This document shows, one piece after another, positions 18,197-26,306 of a stretch of 64,000 nucleotides of DNA. This DNA comes from Desulfuromonas sp. TF (GTDB lineage: Bacteria; Desulfobacterota; Desulfuromonadia; Desulfuromonadales; ATBO01): positions 281,842-345,841 of the forward strand of contig NZ_KI421413.1 of assembly GCF_000472285.1 (NCBI RefSeq), given 5' to 3'. How positions within the stretch are numbered: the first letter of the stretch is position 1; every line of letters starts with the position of its first letter. The notes beneath the pieces were generated by a model that saw only the letters and a program-made list of their open reading frames with translations, was not told the DNA's origin and made no database searches. The position numbers and the translations under genes are program-made.

Positions 18197-18284
18197 TGGA
18201 ATTCCTCCTGCGAATTGAAAAATTTCTGTCTTTAGTTATAGTTTAACCAAAGATCATCGGAATTCTAGTTTAGAGGGAGGAAAA

Positions 18285-18722
18285 ATGATGAGATATCTGC
18301 TGGGCGCATTACTACCTTTCTTTATATGCGGAATATGTCATGCTGAAATTGTAACAGTCACCGCACATACATCAGAGATATTTAGCGATACTTCTCCGAC
18401 AATATCACAAACCATACTGCAGGCTCCCCGCTACTATCCTTTGTCCGTTCAGGGAGAGAAAAACGGATATTTCCGTGTGAGGGATTACGAGGGACGAGTG
18501 GGTTGGATCCAAAAATCTCAGGTCGGGAATACCAAGGGGGTCGTTGTTGAAGTGGCAAGGGTGAATATCCGAAAGGGTCCGGGTACAAACCATCCCGTCG
18601 TATTCAAAGCCTACAGGGGTGTGACCTTTCAGGTCTTGGACGAGAAGGAAGGATGGCTGGAAGTCAAGCATGAAAGCGGACAACGGGGCTGGGTCTCAAA
18701 ACCCCTTACCTGGGGCAGGTAA
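18285..18722 (+). CDS. Secreted protein with two SH3-like domains
   Basis: 145 residues with a signal peptide ending CHAE (cleavage near residue 20). Two bacterial SH3 (SH3b) units follow: one around YYPLSVQGEKNGYFRVRDYE...GWIQKSQV and a second with VNIRKGPGTNHPVVFKAYRG...WLEVKHESGQRGWVSK. SH3b domains usually bind peptidoglycan or other cell-wall ligands in the periplasm. Two ATGs are adjacent (18285, 18288), with GGGAGG 5-8 bases upstream. Divergent from the GT2 gene across 88 bases. Confidence 0.85.
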   Translation: MMRYLLGALLPFFICGICHAEIVTVTAHTSEIFSDTSPTISQTILQAPRYYPLSVQGEKNGYFRVRDYEGRVGWIQKSQVGNTKGVVVEVARVNIRKGPGTNHPVVFKAYRGVTFQVLDEKEGWLEVKHESGQRGWVSKPLTWGR

Positions 18723-18734
18723 ACGCAAATCCTG

Positions 18735-19475
18735 TTATAGGGTTTCGGTTGGACGCGCAACTGCGATCAGCGATACTCCGAATGGCACCTGAATTTTGCC
18801 GATCCAATTTTTTTCAGAGGAAAACGTCTTGTACAGCACGTCGTTTAATCTTCTTGGTGGCACCTTCAGATCTATCGCATCTTCGATAGAGAACATCCTG
18901 TTCATTATCCTTTTGACGGCAATCGCTGGATATAGGAGCGAATTGAAATAGCTCAGGTATTCGACCTTCAGTCCTGCTCCTGTCAGGATTCCTTTCAATT
19001 GATCTTTCAAATAACGCCTTTTATGGTGGTGAGCGACATCATGACCACTCCAGAGATGGGGGAATGCAGGCACGGTAATCAGCATCATCCCGTCAGATTT
19101 CAACTTCTCTGCCAGGCAGAAAAGGGTTTCGGAATCGTTCTCAATGTGTTCAATCACATCGAATATTGTAATGATGTCGAAGGTTTTCTTTTTAAAAGGG
19201 ATTTTATCGGGGAATTTTGCCCTGACCACGCATCCGGGCGCTTCTCCAACGGCGATGGAGGCCGCATATTCATCGAGTTCAAGACCGACAACATGCCCGA
19301 ATTCGGAAAGCCACTTCAAGTTTCCTCCTGTACCGCATCCGGCATCAAGAATAAGCTTTCCCTCCCGTCTATCCACTTTTTGTCTCATAAGATTTTGCAG
19401 AATATCTCGTCTTCCCCTGAACCAGAAATGCTGAGATTCGATATCCGCCATCAGAGGATAAATAAATTTTTCCAC
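18735..19475 (-). CDS. Class I SAM-dependent methyltransferase
   Basis: 246 residues. The SAM-binding motif I is LILDAGCGTGGNLKWL, motif II follows with VGLELD, and FDIITIFDVIEHIEND is the post-II segment. The C-terminal half carries a substrate region with HHHKRRYLKDQLKGIL, typical of methyltransferases in polysaccharide and glycolipid clusters. The start is GTG at 19475, supported by AAGGAG 8 bases upstream. The substrate is unknown. The gene is convergent with the SH3 protein and divergent from the PTPS-related membrane protein. Confidence 0.88.
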   Translation of the reverse strand: MEKFIYPLMADIESQHFWFRGRRDILQNLMRQKVDRREGKLILDAGCGTGGNLKWLSEFGHVVGLELDEYAASIAVGEAPGCVVRAKFPDKIPFKKKTFDIITIFDVIEHIENDSETLFCLAEKLKSDGMMLITVPAFPHLWSGHDVAHHHKRRYLKDQLKGILTGAGLKVEYLSYFNSLLYPAIAVKRIMNRMFSIEDAIDLKVPPRRLNDVLYKTFSSEKNWIGKIQVPFGVSLIAVARPTETL

Positions 19476-19549
19476 GGGTTTTTCTCCTTTGCGGAGATGA
19501 ATCCAGATTTTAATTCGTTTCAGATAGACAATTTCTATTGATGTAAAGT

Positions 19550-21256
19550 ATGCCAGATAAATCTAAAAATGCTTATCGTCATTACATCCTCATAATAGTT
19601 GCCGGGGCTGTTTTTACGATTCCTGCTTTTCTTTCGGACTTCTATTCCGGTCACAATGTTTTGACCCATCTTCTTTGGTCCAGGCATTTTGCTGAACAGT
19701 TCTGGTCGGGAGACCCCTATCCGCGCTGGTTGATGAACATGAATTCCGGGTTGGGCAGTCCGGCATTTTTCTTTTACTTTCCTGTCCCTTACCTCTTTAC
19801 AAACCTGTTTCATCTTCCCCTTCTCGGCCTTGACCATTCCGGTTGGCTTCAATTGGGGTTATCCTCTGCTTCGGCATTGGCTCTGTCCGGCATCGGAGCT
19901 TATCTCTGGCTGGAGAAACTGGTCGACAGAAATTCAGCTGCCATCGGGGCGGCCCTTTACATGATCATGCCGTACCATCTTCTCATAGATCTTTACCTGC
20001 GTTTTGCATTTACTGAATTCTGGGCTTTTGCCTGGATGCCTCTGATCCTGTACTGCTCTCATCTGGTTGTCGAAGGTAAGAGGTCGGCAATTCTGAGTTA
20101 TGCCGTTGTTTACTCCCTTTTAATCATGACCCATCTACCAACGACTCTCCTGTTTTCTCCCGTTGCTATTTTATATAATTTATTCTTATGCAAAAGCAAT
20201 TTTAACCTTAAATTAATTTCAAGAATTATTTTTGCAAATATTTTGTCTTTTGGTCTTTCTGCTTTTTATCTCATTCCTGCACTGACAACCCAATCAAATA
20301 TAAGTATGAATATCATGAACAATGGTTTATACAATTATTCCAAAAACTTCTTATTTTCATCATTAAATGAACAACCTCCCGATTCACATTATTTTTTGAG
20401 CAGTTTAAATTTTGTCACTGTATCTGTATTTTTAATAGCTGTTCTCTGCTTTTATCTGATAGGCAATAATAATGAAAACAATTCCAAACAAAAAAGATTC
20501 TGGATGACCATAAGTATTTTTTCAGTCTTCATGATGTTGCAGGCTAGTTCTTTTGCATGGAAGGCTCTTCCCCTCTTACAACGAATTCAGTTTCCGTATA
20601 GAATGAATACCGTGCTGACAGTCGCGGTTACGGCCCTGGCAGCCATTGCCCTGTCAACCATTTTTGACTCCCGACCGAAAAAGAAGCTGACGCTGAATCA
20701 AAGATTTGCCCTCGTTCTCTTTTCTTCTTTTTTCCTGAGTCAGATGATTATGACTGCGGCAACGGTTTACGCCCGGGCGACGGGTGAGTGGGATCCGGAA
20801 AAACAGAGGGTGATCAAACAGGAGCTGTATACCAGTCCGGAAGTTCCCGAATACAGACCGCGCTGGGCAGCCCCCTCTCTGCTCTATGGCGAACAGCAAA
20901 AACGTCCGGCAGCCGTAATTGAGGGGGGAAATGCCAAGGTCACCCTCTGGCAACCGCGGCGGATCGTCGTCGCGACGGCTGCAGAGAAGCCTTCCGATCT
21001 GGAGATTCGGCACCTTTTTTATCCCGGATGGTCTGCAGCGCTTGATGGCCTTAAAGAAAGCGATCTCTCGGTCCGGCCTTCACCGGAAGGTCTCGTGAGC
21101 GTTTCCGTACCGCCGGGACATCATGAGATTGAGCTGACCCTTCAGCGACAATCTGGTGAAAAGGCCGGCATGTCAATAAGTGTGCTCAGTGCTTTTATCG
21201 GATTTCTGAGTCTTTCGAGACTCTTCAATGCGGGGAACAGGATTCATGACACCTGA
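19550..21256 (+). CDS. PTPS-related polytopic membrane protein (GT-C-like)
   Basis: 568 residues. The N-terminal domain resembles the 6-pyruvoyl-tetrahydropterin-synthase-related membrane family, a GT-C-like group: SDFYSGHNVLTHLLWSRHF with WSGDPYPRWLMNMNSGLGSP, then about 10 helices. The soluble C-terminal beta domain (from about residue 420) has LFYPGWSAALDG. Likely a membrane glycosyltransferase acting on a polyprenyl-linked sugar. The family is poorly characterised and the PTPS name does not imply pterin synthesis. The central part (about 20160-20530) is unusually AT-rich. The ribosome-binding site before the ATG is weak (GTAAAG). Confidence 0.75.
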   Translation: MPDKSKNAYRHYILIIVAGAVFTIPAFLSDFYSGHNVLTHLLWSRHFAEQFWSGDPYPRWLMNMNSGLGSPAFFFYFPVPYLFTNLFHLPLLGLDHSGWLQLGLSSASALALSGIGAYLWLEKLVDRNSAAIGAALYMIMPYHLLIDLYLRFAFTEFWAFAWMPLILYCSHLVVEGKRSAILSYAVVYSLLIMTHLPTTLLFSPVAILYNLFLCKSNFNLKLISRIIFANILSFGLSAFYLIPALTTQSNISMNIMNNGLYNYSKNFLFSSLNEQPPDSHYFLSSLNFVTVSVFLIAVLCFYLIGNNNENNSKQKRFWMTISIFSVFMMLQASSFAWKALPLLQRIQFPYRMNTVLTVAVTALAAIALSTIFDSRPKKKLTLNQRFALVLFSSFFLSQMIMTAATVYARATGEWDPEKQRVIKQELYTSPEVPEYRPRWAAPSLLYGEQQKRPAAVIEGGNAKVTLWQPRRIVVATAAEKPSDLEIRHLFYPGWSAALDGLKESDLSVRPSPEGLVSVSVPPGHHEIELTLQRQSGEKAGMSISVLSAFIGFLSLSRLFNAGNRIHDT

Positions 21257-22403
21257 GACATCACCCTCCGGAAACAGTCTAAAAGAAGCATGGAAAACAA
21301 CTATTCTCGCCTTTCTCGCTTCGCGCGTTTTGAGCGGTCTTTTTGTTTATCTGGGCCATATTCATCGCAGTCGGATATCTGATCCCGGTGCCTGGGAAGG
21401 TGTTTCCCATCCATGGCTTAACCCCTGGACGACGTATGATTCTGTTTATTACCTTGTTATCGCCCGAAGCGGATACATTTTCGAGAATATCACGACAGCC
21501 TTCTTCCCCTTTTATCCCTGGCTTTTAAAGCTTGGAGGAAGTCAACAGACAGGCATGGCCGCGGCTGGAGTCATTATCTCGAATCTCAGCTTTCTTTTCG
21601 CCTTGTTCCTTCTCTATCGTCTTACAGAAATCGATTTCGGCCCAAGCGTTTCAAAAAAAACCGTCTGGCTCCTTGCTTTTTTCCCGACCACCTCCTTTTT
21701 CAGCGCCGTTTACGCCGAGTCGATCTTTCTGCTCCTGGTCCTCGGCAGCTTTTTCTCTGCAAGGAAGGGTAAATGGGAGTTTGCCGGCATCTGCGGACTG
21801 CTGGCGTCGCTGACCCGCAATCCCGGCGCGCTGATCTTCGTCGGTTTGGCTCTCGAATATTTCCGGTCGGTAGATTACGACTTTAGACGATTGCGCTTCC
21901 CTCCTCTTTTCTTTATTTCACAGCCCCTGATCGGTTTCATAGGGATGCAGTTCTATCTATGGCATAAGCTCGGGATTCCCATGGCCGGGGTGGCGAGCCA
22001 GCAATCCTTTTATCGCTCGCCCGGATGGCCATGGGAGGCCGTCTGGAAAGATTTCGTCGGATTTTTTACTTACCTTCACTTCGATCTGGTCACTTTCATC
22101 AACCTCCTGGTTATTTTTGCAACCGTCTTTCTCCTTGTCCGATTCGGCCGGATACTTCGCCCGTCGTATGGGGTATTCCTGATCGGCCTGATCTTGATGA
22201 ATCTGATTTATTACATAAAGATCCCACCGCACACCACCGGAACTGCAAGATATATACTGACTGCTTTCCCTTTTTTTCAGCTGCTAGCCTTATTGGTCGA
22301 GAAGAATGGATTCAGGGCTCTTGCACGTCCGATGGCAGGGACGTACGCCTATACATGTTTTCTTTTCAGTTTCCTGTTCGGGCTGAAGTCTTTTTTAGGA
22401 TAA
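21246..22403 (+). CDS. PIG-V-like mannosyltransferase family membrane protein
   Basis: 385 residues from the ATG at 21246, preceded by ACAGG; a frame-extending ATG at 21228 exists. The first exported loop has WLNPWTTYDSVYYLVIARSGY, matching the WD(S)xxYxxIAxxGY signature of PIG-V-type GT-C enzymes, then ITTAFFPFYPWLLKL. About nine helices. PIG-V proteins add mannose from polyprenyl-phosphate-mannose to a glycolipid. Here a comparable sugar transfer to a lipid or protein acceptor is likely. It overlaps the previous gene by 11 bases, so the two are co-transcribed. Confidence 0.82.
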   Translation: MTPETSPSGNSLKEAWKTTILAFLASRVLSGLFVYLGHIHRSRISDPGAWEGVSHPWLNPWTTYDSVYYLVIARSGYIFENITTAFFPFYPWLLKLGGSQQTGMAAAGVIISNLSFLFALFLLYRLTEIDFGPSVSKKTVWLLAFFPTTSFFSAVYAESIFLLLVLGSFFSARKGKWEFAGICGLLASLTRNPGALIFVGLALEYFRSVDYDFRRLRFPPLFFISQPLIGFIGMQFYLWHKLGIPMAGVASQQSFYRSPGWPWEAVWKDFVGFFTYLHFDLVTFINLLVIFATVFLLVRFGRILRPSYGVFLIGLILMNLIYYIKIPPHTTGTARYILTAFPFFQLLALLVEKNGFRALARPMAGTYAYTCFLFSFLFGLKSFLG

Positions 22404-22406
22404 ACG

Positions 22407-23297
22407 ATGGATCCTGCTATCCTGAAAATCCTGACCGAGTTGAACCAGCGCTCGCTTTCCGGGGGCGGATTCGAGGAGTTCCCGGGCAAAGGATACCGAC
22501 CCGATTCGACGGCTTGGGCTGTCATGGCTTTTTCCGCGGTCGATTTAAACCATGCTTCGATAGCCCCGGCTCTTCGTTCCCTGACCCGGAGCCAGTCGGG
22601 TGACGGCGGGGTTGCCCTTTTGCCCGAATATCCCCAGGCCTGCTGGCCCACTCCACTCGCGATCCTTGCCTGGATGAACTTCCAGGAGTGCGCGGAGCCC
22701 CTCCAGCGAGCCATTTCATTTCTTCTGCATTTCACAGGTGTGCATGGAGACAATCCGGTGGGCAGTCCGCTTGCTCACAACACGGCCCTGAAGGGGTGGC
22801 CCTGGATTGCCGATACGCACTCGTGGGTCGAACCTACGGCCCTTTCCGTAATCGCCCTGCGGTCGGCGGGACATCGAGGCCACTCGCGAATTGCCGAAGC
22901 CGTCGAAATGCTCATGGACAGACAGCTGCACGACGGCGGTTGGAATTACGGCAACACCGAGGTTTACGGCCAGCAGCTCAGCCCCATGCCCGACTCTACA
23001 GGACTGGCCCTTTGCGCTCTTTCCGGTCTGATCACGGAAAAAGAGGTTATCGGAAGCATCGCCTATCTCAACGAAACGGTTCCGGAAATCAGGACCCCTT
23101 TTTCTCTATCCTGGGGACTGTTGGGACTGAATGCCTGGAATCGCCCTCATGAAACTGCCGGAGAGTTCATTGATCGGTGCATGAATCGTCGTTTTCTCTA
23201 TGGCGGTTTTTCGACTACCCATCTCTGCCTTCTGCTGCTGGCGCATCCGGATATGGCCCAATCGTCGATTTTTCAGATGCAAGGGAGTAAAACTTGA
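22407..23297 (+). CDS. Terpene-cyclase/prenyltransferase-like alpha-barrel protein
   Basis: 296 residues, built as a single alpha/alpha barrel of squalene-cyclase/prenyltransferase repeats: RSQSGDGGVALLP, WVEPTALSVIAL, QLHDGGWNYGN, YGGFSTTHLCLLLL. True squalene-hopene cyclases have two barrels (about 630 residues) and a DxDD motif, and neither is present. It may therefore bind or modify an isoprenoid or act as a scaffold rather than cyclise squalene. AGGA lies 7 bases before the ATG. The gene begins 3 bases after the PIG-V-like gene, and its stop overlaps the TTG start of the DUF362 gene. Confidence 0.78.
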   Translation: MDPAILKILTELNQRSLSGGGFEEFPGKGYRPDSTAWAVMAFSAVDLNHASIAPALRSLTRSQSGDGGVALLPEYPQACWPTPLAILAWMNFQECAEPLQRAISFLLHFTGVHGDNPVGSPLAHNTALKGWPWIADTHSWVEPTALSVIALRSAGHRGHSRIAEAVEMLMDRQLHDGGWNYGNTEVYGQQLSPMPDSTGLALCALSGLITEKEVIGSIAYLNETVPEIRTPFSLSWGLLGLNAWNRPHETAGEFIDRCMNRRFLYGGFSTTHLCLLLLAHPDMAQSSIFQMQGSKT

Positions 23298-24295
23298 ATC
23301 ACGAAAAGGACGGAATAACCCGTCGCGAATTCATCCTCGAGGCCGGAGTTCTGGTGGCAGGGGTTTCCGGTGTCTCCTGGATGTTCGGCCACGAGCGGCC
23401 GAAGGCGGAAACCTTCATCGCCAAAGTGGACTCCTACGGCGCGGATATCGCCTCGGTTGTCCGCCGGGGGCTTGCAGAGATCGGTGTGCATCCGGAGGAA
23501 GTCCGGGGGAAGAGGATTCTACTCAAGCCCAACATGGTGGAGGTCCGTCGCGGAGCGGAACACATCAATACCCATCCGGCGGTCATCCGGGGAGCGGCGG
23601 AAGCCTTTCTCTCCCTGGGCGCAAAAGGAGTCATGGTCGGCGAAGGAGCGGGACATTCAAGGGATTCCATCTACGTTCTCGAAGAATCGGGGCTGGCGGA
23701 AACGCTTCGGGAGGATCGCATCCCGTTCGTCGATCTGAACAATGATTCGTTATTCATACTGCCGAACAGAACCGGTCTGACCCGGCTGAAGTCGCTCATT
23801 CTTCCCGTTTCACTCAAGGAGGTGGACTGGATCGTCTCGGTCGCCAAGATGAAAACCCACCACTGGGCAGGGGTGACACTGAGCATGAAGAATCTCTTCG
23901 GAGTCATGCCGGGCGCCGTCTACGGATGGCCCAAGAATGTACTCCATCAGAATGGGATCGAACGCTCCATACTGGACATCAACGCCGCCGTCAAGCCGCA
24001 TTTCGCCATCGTCGACGGGATCATCGGCATGGAAGGGGACGGGCCGATAATGGGTGATCCAAAACATGCTGGGGTACTGGTGATGGGACGAAATCTGCCG
24101 TCCGTGGACGCCACCAGTGCCCGAATCATGGGGATCGAACCTCAAAGGGTGCACTATCTTCATGTCGCATCAAAATGGCTGGGACCGGTTGCTGAGAACG
24201 CCATCATCCAAAAAGGAGAAAACATAGCCGCCGTGCGACAGAATTTCGCCCTCATGGATAATATCGCGGCGCAGAAGGGTCTGCGTATAACTTGA
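23294..24295 (+). CDS. DUF362 domain protein with twin-arginine-like leader
   Basis: 333 residues. The N-terminal TRREFILEAGVLVAG resembles a twin-arginine export leader. The DUF362 domain follows: GKRILLKPNMVE, INTHPAVIRG, GEGAGH, VAKMKTHHWAGVTLSMKN, DGIIGMEGDGP. The family is widespread and uncharacterised, and is sometimes fused to ferredoxin domains, which are absent here. The start is TTG at 23294 with AAGGGAG upstream, overlapping the terpene-cyclase-like stop by 4 bases. This suggests that the two products work together. Confidence 0.83.
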   Translation: MNHEKDGITRREFILEAGVLVAGVSGVSWMFGHERPKAETFIAKVDSYGADIASVVRRGLAEIGVHPEEVRGKRILLKPNMVEVRRGAEHINTHPAVIRGAAEAFLSLGAKGVMVGEGAGHSRDSIYVLEESGLAETLREDRIPFVDLNNDSLFILPNRTGLTRLKSLILPVSLKEVDWIVSVAKMKTHHWAGVTLSMKNLFGVMPGAVYGWPKNVLHQNGIERSILDINAAVKPHFAIVDGIIGMEGDGPIMGDPKHAGVLVMGRNLPSVDATSARIMGIEPQRVHYLHVASKWLGPVAENAIIQKGENIAAVRQNFALMDNIAAQKGLRIT

Positions 24296-24354
24296 GACAA
24301 TGAGTGCTGCAATCATTCTCTTGGGCATCGAATAGTGCGCTTGGAGAGTTCAAC

Positions 24355-25881
24355 ATGCCAAAATTCCTGCCGGATATTGCCGGCCTTTTCTGCCTCACCA
24401 CTTTTCTCGTCAAATCATTTCTCCGCAATGACACCCTGCTGGAGGACGGCGATCCTTTTTGGCATATCAAGGCCGGTTCTGTGATGGTTGACAACAATGC
24501 TCTTTTGACCAGCGATATATTTTCCCATACCGCAAACGGAACCCGTTGGATTTCCCATGAATGGCTGTCGGAAGTCCTCATGGCCCTGCTGCACCGGGCC
24601 GCAGGTCTGGGAGGTGTGGTGTGCGGTGCTCTGCTGCTGGTTTCGCTCTCCTTCTGGATATTGTTCAGGGTCACCCGGCAATTTGCCGGTAAATGGGTCT
24701 CCCTCTTGTGCGTCTCGCTGGCTTATTACCTGTGCGGCACGCACCTTGCGGCGCGTCCTCACCTGTTCTCCTGGTTTTTCATCACGGTCACCCTGGCCAT
24801 CCTCCTCAAGGGTGGACGCTGGCTTTATGGGCTCCCTTTCATCACGGTGATCTGGGCAAACATGCATGGCGGCTTCATTTTCGGGCTGCTGCTCCAGGCC
24901 TTCTTCATATCGGGATCCCTGCTCGATGGGCTGGCCGACAAAAAACTGCCATGGACATCCCGGTTCATTCATCTCAAATCCCCCCTCATTGTTCTGGCGA
25001 TAAGCATTGCCGCAAGCGGCATCAATCCGTTCGGGTTCGAACTCCTGTTGTTCCCCCTCCAGGTGACGAAGGAGATTTTCGTAACGAGCATTCCCGAATG
25101 GCAATCCCCGGATCTTCGGCTTCTCTGGCAGTTCCGCTATTTCCTGATCTTTCTGTTTCTTGTAATGTCGTTCAGAGGATCTTCACTTTCATGGACCGAG
25201 CGCCTGCTTTTCGTTTTTTTTATCAATGCGGCTCTCATGCATGCACGCAACATCAGCGTGATGGTGATCATTCTCACTCCCTTCCTGGCCAGGGTATGCA
25301 ACCAGATGGTCCAGAAAAGTTCAATAAAGCTGCGCACCAATTCAGCCGCCAAGCCCGTGCCGCTCTCAGCTGTAACAGGCCCATTGTTCACTCTGGCCGT
25401 GGGTGCTGCCTTTATCGGCATCTGCACCTTCGCTGAATCTTTTCATAACCCCTTCGAACCCCGTCACATCTTGAGCACTCAAAGAGATCGTATTGAGGAA
25501 TTGAGCACCTTCATCGATGCAAACAGACCAGAGGGGAACCTTTTCAATGAATACAACCTTGGAGGGTATCTTCTTTATGCGATCGACCCCCCGCCCAGGG
25601 TGTTCATCGATGGCAGAGCCGACATGTATGGAGAACAGATATTTTCCGATTACAAGCGCATTGTGTTTTCTGAGGATCTGAGGGAATCTCTCCTCAACGC
25701 CTACGAGATCGACTGGATAGTTTTCAATAAGAATTCGAGCATCGTCGAGGATCTGCGCGCCAAAGACCAATGGGAGCCGGTTTTCCAGAATGACGATTTT
25801 GTGGTGCTGAACCGGATTGACGCCCCGACCCCACCCCTACACAAAAAAAAGCCTGCCATCACTGGCAGACCCTCGATTTAA
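24355..25881 (+). CDS. GT-C-like polytopic membrane protein (paralogue of 15993-17468)
   Basis: 508 residues from the ATG at 24355 (GGAGAG upstream). It is clearly paralogous to the 491-residue protein at 15993 over its whole length. Shared motifs are EDGDPFWHIKAG, SHEWLSEVLM, LAARPHLFSW, WANMHGGF, INPFGFELLLFPLQV, and the C-terminal FNEYNLGGYLLYA with DGRADMYG. The acid motif in the first exported loop supports a GT-C glycosyltransferase fold. It is separated from the DUF362 gene by 59 bases. The very 3' end holds a hairpin that works as a terminator for the opposite strand. Confidence 0.72.
   Translation: MPKFLPDIAGLFCLTTFLVKSFLRNDTLLEDGDPFWHIKAGSVMVDNNALLTSDIFSHTANGTRWISHEWLSEVLMALLHRAAGLGGVVCGALLLVSLSFWILFRVTRQFAGKWVSLLCVSLAYYLCGTHLAARPHLFSWFFITVTLAILLKGGRWLYGLPFITVIWANMHGGFIFGLLLQAFFISGSLLDGLADKKLPWTSRFIHLKSPLIVLAISIAASGINPFGFELLLFPLQVTKEIFVTSIPEWQSPDLRLLWQFRYFLIFLFLVMSFRGSSLSWTERLLFVFFINAALMHARNISVMVIILTPFLARVCNQMVQKSSIKLRTNSAAKPVPLSAVTGPLFTLAVGAAFIGICTFAESFHNPFEPRHILSTQRDRIEELSTFIDANRPEGNLFNEYNLGGYLLYAIDPPPRVFIDGRADMYGEQIFSDYKRIVFSEDLRESLLNAYEIDWIVFNKNSSIVEDLRAKDQWEPVFQNDDFVVLNRIDAPTPPLHKKKPAITGRPSI
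25843..25870 (-). terminator. Rho-independent terminator for the 26065-28499 minus-strand genes
   Basis: On the minus strand GTCTGCC pairs with GGCAGGC around loop AGTGAT (7 pairs, one G-U), followed by eight T. It lies inside the last codons of the + strand membrane-protein gene. Confidence 0.7.
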
Positions 25882-26064
25882 CATGCTAATACTGCCTCCA
25901 TTATGCCCGTAGGCGGCAAATAAATCGGTTCCCGGCGCCCTCCGATTCCGTTTCCGCCATGCCGAAAGGAAGAAAGAGGCCATGCCCCCCGGTAGCAGGT
26001 CAGGGCTCGTCCTGCCGGTGGCCTTCGGATTGTCCGTCAGCCTTTCCTGCCGTGATCCAGGTTC

Positions 26065-26232
26065 TCATTCTCCCGCGGCATCAGGTGCCAGACGCCTTTG
26101 CAAATAGCCGGTTTCCGCTTCATCCGGAAGGGAAGGCCTGGTTTCCGGATCTCTTGCCATGGCCAGAAGGGACATGAATACCACGCCGACCAAAAACCCT
26201 CCTAAAAATACGCCACCAACGATCCAGATCAT
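26065..26232 (-). CDS. 55-residue single-span membrane protein
   Basis: A short frame with strong translation signals: AAAGGAGGAAGAG immediately before the ATG at 26232, and a TGA at 26065. The product begins MIWIVGGVFLGGFLVGVVFM, a Gly-rich membrane helix, continues SLLAMARDP and ends in a short acidic/polar tail. The shape resembles DUF3789-type small membrane proteins, but assignment is uncertain. It lies downstream of the GGDEF/EAL gene in the same direction (75 bases) and upstream of a good terminator. A role linked to that signalling protein is possible but unsupported. Confidence 0.68.
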   Translation of the reverse strand: MIWIVGGVFLGGFLVGVVFMSLLAMARDPETRPSLPDEAETGYLQRRLAPDAAGE

Positions 26233-26306
26233 CTCTTCCTCCTTTCTTCCTTTTTCCCGTCAGAACAAAAATCCTTGTGCAGGCGCCGACCGAAAGCAGT
26301 GCCGAC

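Noticed and set aside
22407..23297. Functional squalene-hopene cyclase
   Set aside because: Half the normal length and no DxDD motif.
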